Of a stretch of DNA of 64,000 nt, positions 52,758 to 60,888 are shown piece after piece. The DNA is from Stappia taiwanensis (GTDB taxonomy: Bacteria > Pseudomonadota > Alphaproteobacteria > Rhizobiales > Stappiaceae). The position numbers and the translations under genes are program-made. Location: contig NZ_BMCR01000010.1 of assembly GCF_014635285.1 (NCBI RefSeq), forward strand, positions 62,001 to 126,000, given 5' to 3'. The notes under the pieces are model-generated. The model was not told where the DNA came from and ran no database searches. It saw only the letters and a program-made list of their open reading frames with translations. How positions within the stretch are numbered: the first letter of the stretch is position 1; every line of letters starts with the position of its first letter.

Positions 52758-55208
52758 TCACACCTTGATCCGGGCGCCGCGCGGGTCATAGGCCGGACGC
52801 AGAGAGGCCGTTGCCGGGTAACGCCGACCGGCGATATCGACCTCCCATGTGCCTTCCGCGACATAGGCCGCGTCGACGCCGCCCTCGGCCCGCACCAGGG
52901 CCAGGGCCACCGGCCCGCCGAGAGAAAAACCATAGGCGGCGGAGCGCAGATCGCCCACCGGTTCCCCGTTCCGCAGCACCAGTTCCCCGCCCCAGGCCAC
53001 CGCCTGCGGATCGCCGACCACCAGTTGCACGATCCGCCGGCGGGGCGGCATCCCGCGCCGCTCCAGCAGCGCCTCCCGGCCGATGAAGCCGCCGGGCTTG
53101 TCGAAATCGACGGCAAACGCAAGGCCGGCTTCAAACGGGGTGACATCCGGGTCGAGCTCACGCGCCCAGGCCCGGTAGCCCTTTTCCAGCCGCAGCCCCT
53201 CCAGCGCGTAGTAGCCCGCGTCCCGCAACCCGAGATCAGCACCGGCCTCGAACAGCGCGTCATAGACCCCAGCGGCGAACTCCGCCGGCACGTAGAGCTC
53301 AAAGCCGAGCTCGCCCACATAGGTCATGCGGTTGGCCAGCACCGTGGCATGGCCGAGGTCGATCTCCCGGTTGCTGGCGAAGGGAAAGGCCTCGTTGCCG
53401 AGATCCGCATCGGTCAGCCGGGAAAGCAAGGTGCGCGCCTGCGGCCCCATCACGCTCAGGACCGCATGGGCGGAGGTGACATCGGTAAGCACCGCTGCGG
53501 CGCCTTCCGGGATCTGCCGGCGGATCCAGTCCGCATCGCGCACCGGCTGCGCCGTGCCGGTCACGATCAGGAAGCTGTCCGACCCGCGCCGCATCACCGT
53601 CAGATCGCTTTCATAGCCACCGCGCGCATTGAAGAGCCCGGTGTAGACCGAGCGCCCCACCGGCACGTCCACATTGGCCCCGCAGATCCGGTTCAGCACC
53701 GTCACCGCGTCCTTGCCCTGAAACAGGAACTTGGCGAAGGAGGTCTGGTCGAACACCGCCACCGCCTCACGCACGGCCCTGTGCTCGCGGCCCACCGCCT
53801 CGAACCAGTTCTGCCGACCGAAGGAATAGCGCGTGGCCCGCTCCTCCCCCGGCCCGGCGAACCAGTTGGCCCGCTCCCAGCCCATCTTCGAGCCGAACAC
53901 CGCACCCTTTGCCGCCAGCCGGTCATAGAGCGGCGACTTGCGCAAGGGCCGGGCGGTCTCCAGCTCCCGGTTCGGCCAGGGCATGGCGTAATGCAGGCCG
54001 AGCGTCTCCTTCACCCGGTCATGCAGCCAGCGCGGGTTGTTGTTGAACCGGTCGAAGCGGCGGATGTCGACCGGCCACAGATCCTGGGTCGGCGCGCCGT
54101 TGACGATCCATTCGGCCAGCGCCATGCCGGCCCCGCCGGCGCTGGCGATGCCCATGGAGTTGAACCCGGCGCCGACGAAGAAATTGCGCAAGGCCGGCGC
54201 CTCGCCGAGAATGAAATTGTTGTCCGGGGTGAAGCTCTCCGGGCCGTTGTAGAACTGGCGGATCTCCGCCTTCTCCAGATCCGGCACCCGCTGCAGCGCG
54301 TTTTCCATCAGGATCTGGAACTGGTCCCAGTCGTCCGGCAGGAGCTGGAAGACGAAATCGTCGGGAATGCCCTCCATGCCCCAGGGCTTGGCCTCCGGCT
54401 CGAAACCGCCCATGACCAGGCCGCCGACCTCTTCCTTGAAATAGATATAGCCGTCCGGATCGCGCATCACCGGCAGGTCCGGGTGAACCCCGGCCATCTT
54501 GCCGGTGACGATGTACATGTGCTCGGCCGAATGCAGCGGCACGTCGACCCCGCACATGGCCCCGACCTTGCGCGCCCATTGCCCGGCGCAATTGACCACC
54601 GTCCGGGCGGTGATCGCCCCGTGGTCGGTCTCAACGCCGGTGACCTCGCCCTTCGCCGTCGTCACGCCGGTGACCCGCACGCCCTCGATGATACGCGCGC
54701 CGCCCTGCCGGGCGCCCCGCGCCAGCGACTGGGTGAGGTCGGTCGGGTTGGCCTTGCCATCGCCCGGCAGCCACACCGCGCCAACCAGATCCTCCGTCGC
54801 CATCACCGGCCACAGCGCCCCGGCCTCCGCCGGGCTCAGCACCTCGATCTCCACCCCTTGCGCCCGGGCCGAGGCGGCGGTGCGCCGCAGCACCGTCATC
54901 CGTTCCGCGCTGCGGGCAACGGTCAGCGAGCCGCAGTTCTTCCAGCCGGTGGCCAGCCCGGTCTCCGCCTCCAGCCCGGCATAAAGCTCCGTCGAGGCGC
55001 GGATCAGCCGGGTCATGCTCTCATGGGAGCGCAACTGGCCGACGAGGCCGGCCGCGTGCCAGGTGGTCCCGCCCGAGAGCTTGCCCTGTTCCAGCAGCAC
55101 CACATCCCGCTTGCCGAGCTTCGTCAGGTGATAGGCGAGACTGGCGCCGACGATGCCGCCGCCGATGATGACGATTTCCGCCTGGGAAGGAACGGGTGCT
55201 TGCGACAT
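52758..55208 (-). CDS. Dimethylglycine/sarcosine dehydrogenase-like flavoprotein with GcvT domain
   Basis: An 816-residue two-part enzyme. The N-terminal FAD domain has the dinucleotide fold EIVIIGGGIVGASLAYHL and the flavin-attachment region SGGTTWHAAGLVGQLR, whose His is the covalent FAD site in dimethylglycine and sarcosine dehydrogenases. From about residue 430 the protein is a GcvT/aminomethyltransferase-like folate-binding module ending with GYYALEGLRLEKGYRAW. It should demethylate an N-methylated amine with transfer of the methyl carbon to tetrahydrofolate. GGAG lies 7 nt before ATG 55208. It is divergent from a DeoR gene. Its closeness to the AEP genes raises N-methyl-AEP as an alternative substrate. 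Confidence 0.92.
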   Translation of the reverse strand: MSQAPVPSQAEIVIIGGGIVGASLAYHLTKLGKRDVVLLEQGKLSGGTTWHAAGLVGQLRSHESMTRLIRASTELYAGLEAETGLATGWKNCGSLTVARSAERMTVLRRTAASARAQGVEIEVLSPAEAGALWPVMATEDLVGAVWLPGDGKANPTDLTQSLARGARQGGARIIEGVRVTGVTTAKGEVTGVETDHGAITARTVVNCAGQWARKVGAMCGVDVPLHSAEHMYIVTGKMAGVHPDLPVMRDPDGYIYFKEEVGGLVMGGFEPEAKPWGMEGIPDDFVFQLLPDDWDQFQILMENALQRVPDLEKAEIRQFYNGPESFTPDNNFILGEAPALRNFFVGAGFNSMGIASAGGAGMALAEWIVNGAPTQDLWPVDIRRFDRFNNNPRWLHDRVKETLGLHYAMPWPNRELETARPLRKSPLYDRLAAKGAVFGSKMGWERANWFAGPGEERATRYSFGRQNWFEAVGREHRAVREAVAVFDQTSFAKFLFQGKDAVTVLNRICGANVDVPVGRSVYTGLFNARGGYESDLTVMRRGSDSFLIVTGTAQPVRDADWIRRQIPEGAAAVLTDVTSAHAVLSVMGPQARTLLSRLTDADLGNEAFPFASNREIDLGHATVLANRMTYVGELGFELYVPAEFAAGVYDALFEAGADLGLRDAGYYALEGLRLEKGYRAWARELDPDVTPFEAGLAFAVDFDKPGGFIGREALLERRGMPPRRRIVQLVVGDPQAVAWGGELVLRNGEPVGDLRSAAYGFSLGGPVALALVRAEGGVDAAYVAEGTWEVDIAGRRYPATASLRPAYDPRGARIKV

Positions 55209-55256
55209 GGCAGGGCTCCGATGCAGGTGATCCAATGGGTTCAAGACAGATCACGC

Positions 55257-55294
55257 TTTGCAAAACTTTGCAAATATTTTCGTTATTTGGCAAA
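55257..55294. promoter_or_regulatory. Repeated TTTGCAAA operators between flavoprotein and DeoR genes
   Basis: Two perfect TTTGCAAA palindromes (55257-55264 and 55267-55274) lie exactly 10 bp apart, followed by TTTGGCAAA at 55286-55294 and a half-site TTTGCC at 55312. One-helical-turn spacing places them on the same DNA face. The array is in the AT-rich divergent promoter region and is the likely binding site of the DeoR protein. Confidence 0.65.
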
Positions 55295-55384
55295 ATTCGT
55301 GATATACCAGATTTGCCAACCACGCCCCGGCCGCGCCGTTCGACCACCCAACCCGCGCGATGAAACCAGACAGGATCCTTCAAG

Positions 55385-56167
55385 GTGAGCGACACATCCC
55401 CCTTTCCCGCCGAGCACCGCCGGGCGCTGATCCTGGAAGAGCTGGACCATCATCAGGCGGTGACCATCCGCGCCCTCAGCGAACGACTTGGTGTTTCCCG
55501 CGAGACCCTGCGCAAGGACATCGCCCTTCTGGCCGAGGCCAATTGCCTGCGTCAGGTGCGCGGCGGCGCGGTGATCGCCGATGCGCAGGAGCCGCCAGTG
55601 GAGGAGCGCACCCAGACCAACCCGGAGGGCAAGCGGGCGATGGCCCGCCATGCCGCCGGTCTCGTTGAGGACCACACCTCGGTGCTGATCGATTCCGGCA
55701 CCAGCACCCGGATGCTGGCGGAGTTGCTGGCCCGGCGCAACGGCCTCACCGTCTTCACCAACGATCTGCGCATTGCGCTTGATCTCAGGGCCAGCGCTCG
55801 CGCCGTGCATGTCCTGGGCGGCCAGCTCGGCACGGATGAAGACGCGACCCAGGGGCTCGACGCCATCGACATGCTGCGCGGCTATACCGTCGACATCGCC
55901 TTTGTCGGCGTTGGCGGGCTCAGCGCCGAGCGGCTGGTGTCCGATTTCAGCCGCGACGGCGCGGCCTTGCGCTGTGCCATGCTCGCCGCCGCCCGCCATC
56001 CGGTGCTGCTGGCCGACCACAGCAAGATCGACCGGCCCGCCCCCGTCCGGCTCACCGATATCCCGACAGGAACCCGGTTGATCACCGACCGGCCGCCCGC
56101 TCCGGACCTTGCCCAGACGATGGAGGCCGCCGGGATCGGTCTCGATATCGCCCGGGACAGCGCCTGA
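55385..56167 (+). CDS. DeoR family transcriptional regulator
   Basis: A 260-residue regulator with an N-terminal DeoR helix-turn-helix (ALILEELDHHQAVTIRALSE through RETLRKDIALL, residues 14-48) and a C-terminal DeoR sensor domain with LIDSGTSTRMLAELL and IAFVGVGGLSAERLV, related to ribose-5-phosphate isomerase folds. Such proteins usually repress and are relieved by a phosphorylated metabolite. GTG 55385 is the likely start, with AGGA upstream. It is divergent from the dehydrogenase gene across a region with three TTTG(G)CAAA sites, which supports direct control of that gene and itself. Confidence 0.92.
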   Translation: MSDTSPFPAEHRRALILEELDHHQAVTIRALSERLGVSRETLRKDIALLAEANCLRQVRGGAVIADAQEPPVEERTQTNPEGKRAMARHAAGLVEDHTSVLIDSGTSTRMLAELLARRNGLTVFTNDLRIALDLRASARAVHVLGGQLGTDEDATQGLDAIDMLRGYTVDIAFVGVGGLSAERLVSDFSRDGAALRCAMLAAARHPVLLADHSKIDRPAPVRLTDIPTGTRLITDRPPAPDLAQTMEAAGIGLDIARDSA

Positions 56168-56285
56168 TCGGCTCTCATCGGGTGCAAGACCGGAAGGAAT
56201 GGGGTCGGGACCGCAAGTCATTGGACGTCTGCCGCCGCCGGGGCTATGACCGAGGACAAGATCATTCCCACTGGTGAGCGACTTC

Positions 56286-57518
56286 ATGACCGGCCCTCTT
56301 TCCCATCTGCGTGTTCTCGACCTGTCGCGGGTTCTTGCCGGACCCTGGTCCACCCAGGCGCTCGCCGACATGGGCGCCGAGGTGATCAAGATCGAACGGC
56401 CCGGCGCCGGCGACGACACCCGTGGCTGGGGCCCTCCCTTCCTCAAGGACGCGGACGGCAACGAGACCCGGGAGAGCGCCTATTTCCTCTCCGCCAACCG
56501 GGGCAAGAAATCGGTCGCCGTCGACCTCTCGCGCGAGGAAGGCCGGCGCCTGGTGCTGGAGATCGCCAAGCGTTCCGACATTCTGGTGGAGAATTACAAG
56601 CTCGGCGGGCTGAAGAAATACGGGCTCGACTATGACAGCCTGAAAGCGGTCAATCCGCGCCTGATCTATTGCTCGATCACCGGCTTCGGCCAAACCGGCC
56701 CCTATGCCGCGCGCGCCGGCTATGATTTCATGATCCAGGGCATGGGCGGGCTGATGTCGGTCACCGGCGAGGCCGACGGCCGGCCCGGCGGCGGACCGCA
56801 GAAGGTCGGCGTCGCCCTGACCGACATTCTCACCGGGCTTTACGCCACCATCGGCATTCTCGGCGCACTGGCCGAGCGCGAGCGCTCCGGTGAGGGCCAG
56901 CACATCGACATGGCGCTGTTCGACGTTCAGGTCGCGGCCCTTGCCAACCAGTCGCTCAACTATCTGGTGTCCGGCACCGCCCCGGTGCGCCTGGGCAATG
57001 CCCATCCGAACATCGTGCCCTATCAGGCCTTCGAGACCGCCGATGGCCATCTCATTCTCGCCGTTGGCAATGACGGGCAGTTTGCCCGCTTCTGCGAGAT
57101 CGCCGGCCGGCCGGAACTGGCCACCGATCCACTCTACGTCAGCAATCAGGCCCGGGTCGCCAACCGGGACACCCTGGTGCCGCAGATCGCCGAGATGCTG
57201 ACCAAGCGCACCACCGCCGACTGGATCGCCGCGCTGGAGACCGCCGGCGTTCCTTGCGGCCCGATCAACACCATCGCCGAGGTGTTCCAGGAGCCGCAGG
57301 CCCTGGCGCGCGGCCTCGCCACCCAGATGGCCCATGCCAGCGGTGCCACCGCGCCCGGTGTCGCCAGCCCCTTGCGCTTCTCCCGCACGCCGGTGAACGA
57401 CAAGGTCGCCCCACCGATGCTCGGCCAGCACACCCGTCAGGTCCTTGCCGAGGTGCTCGGCCTCAGCGAGACGGAAATCGGCGCCCACGAGGCCGAGGGC
57501 ACCGTCGCCGCTGGGTAG
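56286..57518 (+). CDS. CoA-transferase family III (formyl-CoA/succinyl-CoA-type) protein
   Basis: A 410-residue CaiB/BaiF-type CoA transferase, which moves CoA between two carboxylic acids through an aspartyl intermediate. Motifs: LDLSRVLAGPWSTQALADMGAEV (start, residues 11-33), GWGPPFL, SANRGKKSVAVDL, SITGFGQTGPYA and the catalytic Asp in AGYDFMIQGMGGLM. GGTGAG lies 7 nt before ATG 56286; a GTG twelve bases earlier is the alternative. The substrates are unknown. It stands alone between the DeoR gene and the urea transporter operon, ending before a strong GC-rich hairpin. Confidence 0.93.
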   Translation: MTGPLSHLRVLDLSRVLAGPWSTQALADMGAEVIKIERPGAGDDTRGWGPPFLKDADGNETRESAYFLSANRGKKSVAVDLSREEGRRLVLEIAKRSDILVENYKLGGLKKYGLDYDSLKAVNPRLIYCSITGFGQTGPYAARAGYDFMIQGMGGLMSVTGEADGRPGGGPQKVGVALTDILTGLYATIGILGALAERERSGEGQHIDMALFDVQVAALANQSLNYLVSGTAPVRLGNAHPNIVPYQAFETADGHLILAVGNDGQFARFCEIAGRPELATDPLYVSNQARVANRDTLVPQIAEMLTKRTTADWIAALETAGVPCGPINTIAEVFQEPQALARGLATQMAHASGATAPGVASPLRFSRTPVNDKVAPPMLGQHTRQVLAEVLGLSETEIGAHEAEGTVAAG

Positions 57519-57534
57519 CACGCCGCCGGCCAGG

Positions 57535-57577
57535 TTGCACTGCAAGATTTCTGTGCAATTTTTCGCTGCAGTGCAAA
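57535..57577 (+). repeat. Inverted repeat, possible NtrC site or attenuator
   Basis: TTGCACTGCAA (57535-57545) and CTGCAGTGCAA (57567-57577) are near-exact inverted copies. A third element, GTGCAA (57553-57558), lies between them and can pair with the first TTGCAC; that small stem is followed by TTTTT. The array is about 150 bp upstream of the predicted sigma-54 start site, the usual distance of NtrC enhancers. It could alternatively be a terminator of the CoA transferase gene. Confidence 0.45.
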
Positions 57578-57582
57578 AACTT

Positions 57583-57604
57583 GCGGCGCGCCCGGGCGCG
57601 CCGC
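57583..57604 (+). terminator. GC-rich terminator-like palindrome after the CoA transferase gene
   Basis: GCGGCGCGCCC and GGGCGCGCCGC meet without a gap, a perfect 22-bp palindrome able to form a stem of about 9 bp with a CCGG turn, followed by TCTTTC. It lies 65 bp after the CoA transferase stop codon and is a plausible transcription end before the urea transporter promoter. Confidence 0.6.
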
Positions 57605-57697
57605 TCTTTCGGTCCGCGCACCCGCCAGTCTGCCGGGCGCGGACGTAAGCCGCTCTATCGGCTTCGTCTTTTTCTCCCGCCAGCGGTTCTCCCGCAT

Positions 57698-57714
57698 TTG
57701 GCACGCATCTTGAT
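57698..57714 (+). promoter_or_regulatory. Sigma-54 promoter of urtABCDE
   Basis: TTGGCACGCATCTTGAT matches the sigma-54 consensus, with GG at the -24 position (57700-57701) and TTGA at the -12 position; the two are 12 bases apart as required. The only mismatch in the core is GA instead of GC. The predicted start site is about 57725, some 37 bp before the urtA ATG. It implies NtrC-dependent, nitrogen-limitation control. Confidence 0.75.
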
Positions 57715-57761
57715 TTCCCCTTTGTCATGCCGGTGACGGCGCCATGAGACAGGGGAAAGCG

Positions 57762-59057
57762 ATGACTGCGGCGGTATTGAAGACAACGGCGGGCCTGGCG
57801 CTCGCGGCACTTCTGGCGACGGCAACGCCCCAGGGCCTGCGCGCCGAGGACACCATCAAGATCGGCATCCTGCATTCGCTTTCGGGAACCATGGCGATTT
57901 CCGAGACGACCCTGAAGGATGCCGTGCTGATGCTGATCGAGGAGCAGAACCGCAAGGGCGGCGTGCTCGGTAAAAAACTCGAGGCAGTGGTTGTCGATCC
58001 GGCGTCCGACTGGCCGCTGTTCGCCGAAAAGGCGCGGGAGCTGATCGAAGTCGAGAAGGTCGCCGCCGTCTTCGGCTGCTGGACCTCCGTATCGCGCAAA
58101 TCGGTGCTGCCGGTGTTCGAGGAGCTGAACGGCCTGTTGTTCTACCCGCTCCAGTATGAGGGCGAGGAGAGCCAGCGCAACGTGTTCTACACCGGCGCGG
58201 CGCCGAACCAGCAGGCGATCCCCGCCGTCGAGTATCTGATGCAGGAGGAAGGGGTGGAGCGCTGGGTGCTGGCCGGCACCGACTATGTCTATCCGCGCAC
58301 CACCAACAAGATCCTGGAGACCTACCTGAAGTCCAAAGGCGTTGCCGCCGAGGACATCATGATCAGCTACACCCCGTTCGGCCACAGCGACTGGCAGACC
58401 ATCGTCGCCGATATCAAGGCCTTCGGCTCCGCCGGCAAGAAGACCGCCGTGGTCTCCACCATCAATGGCGATGCCAATGTCCCCTTCTACAAGGAGCTGG
58501 GCAATGCCGGCATCAAGGCGGAAGACATTCCGGTCATCGCCTTTTCCGTCGGCGAGGAGGAACTGGCCGGGCTCGACACCGGCCCGCTGGTCGGCCACCT
58601 CGCCGCCTGGAACTACTTCCAGTCGGTCGACACGGAGGAAAACGCCGCCTTCGTCGACACCTGGCGCGCCTTCACCGGCGACGGCGAACGGGTCACCAAC
58701 GATCCCATGGAGGCCCATTACCTCGGCTTCAACATGTGGGTGAAGGCGGTGGAGAAGGCTGGCAGCACCGATCCGGACGCGGTGATCGACGCCATCGTCG
58801 GCGTCACCGTGCCCAACCTCAGCGGCGGCTATTCGGCGATGATGCCGAACCACCACATCACCAAGCCGGTGCTGATCGGCGAGATCCAGGACGATGGCCA
58901 GTTCGAGACGGTCTGGGAAACCCCCGGGCTCGTGGTCGGAGATGCCTGGTCCGATTATCTGGACGGCTCGAAGGACCTGATCGCCGATTGGCGTCCGCCG
59001 ATGGCCTGCGGCAACTTCAACACCGCAACGGGTAAGTGCGGCGGGTCGGGCAGCTGA
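57762..59057 (+). CDS. urtA: Urea ABC transporter substrate-binding protein
   Basis: A 431-residue periplasmic binding protein of the branched-chain amino acid/urea (UrtA) group. A signal peptide ends near GLRAED. Then come TIKIGILHSLSGTMAISETTL (residues 37-57 span), AVFGCWTSVSRKSVLPVFEE, LFYPLQYEGEESQRNVFYTGA and the C-terminal PNLSGGYSAMMPNHHITKPV, all characteristic of urea-binding proteins. GGGGAAAG precedes ATG 57762, favouring it over an ATG six codons earlier. It opens the urtABCDE operon behind a sigma-54 promoter. No urease genes are in the window. Confidence 0.95.
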   Translation: MTAAVLKTTAGLALAALLATATPQGLRAEDTIKIGILHSLSGTMAISETTLKDAVLMLIEEQNRKGGVLGKKLEAVVVDPASDWPLFAEKARELIEVEKVAAVFGCWTSVSRKSVLPVFEELNGLLFYPLQYEGEESQRNVFYTGAAPNQQAIPAVEYLMQEEGVERWVLAGTDYVYPRTTNKILETYLKSKGVAAEDIMISYTPFGHSDWQTIVADIKAFGSAGKKTAVVSTINGDANVPFYKELGNAGIKAEDIPVIAFSVGEEELAGLDTGPLVGHLAAWNYFQSVDTEENAAFVDTWRAFTGDGERVTNDPMEAHYLGFNMWVKAVEKAGSTDPDAVIDAIVGVTVPNLSGGYSAMMPNHHITKPVLIGEIQDDGQFETVWETPGLVVGDAWSDYLDGSKDLIADWRPPMACGNFNTATGKCGGSGS

Positions 59058-59192
59058 CACGCGCCCATCCCCCCGCATCCAGAGGGAGGGGGGCGGACAA
59101 TGTATCCGCCTCCCCCGACCTTGCCTCGCGCCGCGCTCAACGCCTGCGCCGCCGCATCGGCTCTGCCCGCACCCAAGTCGTCCAGAGGTCCC

Positions 59193-60851
59193 ATGATCCG
59201 AGCTTGCCTCCCACCTCCGGCCCCAGCGATACTTGCCCTTCGTGCCCTGCTGCTCCTCGCCCTCGTGCTGGGCGCCTCCCTTGCCGGCAACCAGGCCCGC
59301 GCCGGGGAAAGCCCCGATCTGCGCGCGGCCATCGCCGCATTGGCGAAGGGGTCCTTTGCTGAGACCGAGAAACGGATCGCCGCACTCACCGCCCTGGGCG
59401 ATGCCCGTGCCGTCCCGGCGCTGGAAGCCCTCGCTGGCGGCGACCTTTACCGGCGCAAGGCCGATGGCGCGGTTTTCATCGTCAGCGGCGCGAGCGGCGG
59501 CTATCGGCTCACCGACCCGCTGACCTTGCAGGACGCCGGCACCGCCGGGCGCCGCGAGGTCAAGAAGATCCGCGTCAACAACCGGCTGCGGCGGGCGATC
59601 CGCGCCGCCCTTGGCGCCCTTACCTTGAGCGCTTCCGATCCGGCCCGGCGCCTTGCCGCCGCCGAAGCCATCCTCAAGGCCCGCGACAAAGAAGCGGTCG
59701 AAACGCTCGACCGAGCGCTTGCCCGCGAGACCGTTGCAGAGGTGGCCGCCGCCCTGCAGGCCGCACGGGCGGCGGCGGTGCTGGCCTCCGACCGAAGTGC
59801 CGAGGAAAAGAGCGCGGCCATCAATGTGCTCGCCGCCCGCGGCGACCGCGAGGCCATGGCAATTGTCGCAAGCATCGCCGCCACTGAGGACCAGGCGCTT
59901 GCCGGGCAGGCCACGGCAGCCCTCGCGCGCATGGAGCGGAGCCAGGCGCTGTGGGATGTCGCCCGCAACATCTGGTACGGCCTGTCGCTCGGCTCGGTGC
60001 TACTGCTGGCGGCCATCGGCCTTGCCATCACCTTCGGCGTGATGGGCGTCATCAACATGGCCCATGGCGAAATGGTGATGCTCGGCGCCTACACGGCCTT
60101 CATGGTGCAGGGCCTTTTCGGCGCGCTGGTGCCGGGGCAGATCGACTACGCCCTGGTGGTCGCCCTGCCCGCCGCCTTCCTTGTCACCGGCCTTGTCGGC
60201 ATCGCCATCGAGCGCGGGGTGATCCGCTTCCTGCATGCCCGGCCGCTGGAGACCCTACTTGCCACCTGGGGGGTGTCTCTGATCCTGCAACAGGGGGTGC
60301 GCACCCTCTTCGGCCCGACCAACCGGGAGGTCGGCACGCCGTCCTTCATGTCCGGCGCCTTCGAGCTCGGTCAGTTGACCATCACCTACAACCGGCTGTG
60401 GATCCTCGTCTTTTCGCTCGCCCTTTTTGCCGCGCTGATTGCTGCGATGAAGAAGACCCGCTTCGGCCTGACCATCCGCGCCGTCACCCAGAACCGGCGC
60501 ATGGCCGCCTCCATGGGCATCCGCACGCCGCTGGTCGACGCGCTCACCTTCGGGCTCGGCTCCGGCATCGCCGGCATTGCCGGCGTCGCCCTGTCGCAGA
60601 TCGACAATGTGTCGCCCAACCTTGGCCAGTCCTACATCATCGACAGCTTCATGGTGGTGGTGTTCGGCGGGGTCGGCAATCTCTGGGGAACCCTGCTCGG
60701 CGCCATGAGCCTTGGCATCGCCAACAAGTTCCTGGAGCCCTTCGCCGGCGCGGTGCTGGCCAAGATCCTGGTGCTCGTCTTCCTCATCCTGTTCATCCAG
60801 AAGCGCCCGCGCGGCCTGTTCGCCCTCAAGGGCCGGGCGGTGGAGGCATGA
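59193..60851 (+). CDS. urtB: Urea ABC transporter permease UrtB
   Basis: A 552-residue permease. ATG 59193 has AGAGG upstream and opens a signal-like helix (ALLLLALVLGASLAG). A soluble region of about 230 residues follows, rich in Ala and Arg helices (HEAT-like, for example ARRLAAAEAILKARDKEAVET). A LivH-type membrane domain comes after about 270 with GVINMAHGEMVMLGAYTAF and MVVVFGGVGNLWGTLLGAM. The N-terminal periplasmic helical domain is usual for UrtB and absent from LivH. It lies between urtA and urtC. Confidence 0.94.
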   Translation: MIRACLPPPAPAILALRALLLLALVLGASLAGNQARAGESPDLRAAIAALAKGSFAETEKRIAALTALGDARAVPALEALAGGDLYRRKADGAVFIVSGASGGYRLTDPLTLQDAGTAGRREVKKIRVNNRLRRAIRAALGALTLSASDPARRLAAAEAILKARDKEAVETLDRALARETVAEVAAALQAARAAAVLASDRSAEEKSAAINVLAARGDREAMAIVASIAATEDQALAGQATAALARMERSQALWDVARNIWYGLSLGSVLLLAAIGLAITFGVMGVINMAHGEMVMLGAYTAFMVQGLFGALVPGQIDYALVVALPAAFLVTGLVGIAIERGVIRFLHARPLETLLATWGVSLILQQGVRTLFGPTNREVGTPSFMSGAFELGQLTITYNRLWILVFSLALFAALIAAMKKTRFGLTIRAVTQNRRMAASMGIRTPLVDALTFGLGSGIAGIAGVALSQIDNVSPNLGQSYIIDSFMVVVFGGVGNLWGTLLGAMSLGIANKFLEPFAGAVLAKILVLVFLILFIQKRPRGLFALKGRAVEA

Positions 60852-60888
60852 CGCGCGCAGGCGGCACACCGGCCGGGAGGCTAGCCCC

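Noticed and set aside
53025-55388. Plus-strand open frame antisense to the flavoprotein gene
   Set aside because: No recognisable domain and the typical composition of GC-driven antisense frames; the opposite strand has a covalent-FAD motif and a GcvT domain.
56262-59078. Minus-strand open frame of about 940 codons
   Set aside because: It is antisense to the CoA transferase and urtA genes, both with strong family signatures and upstream signals.
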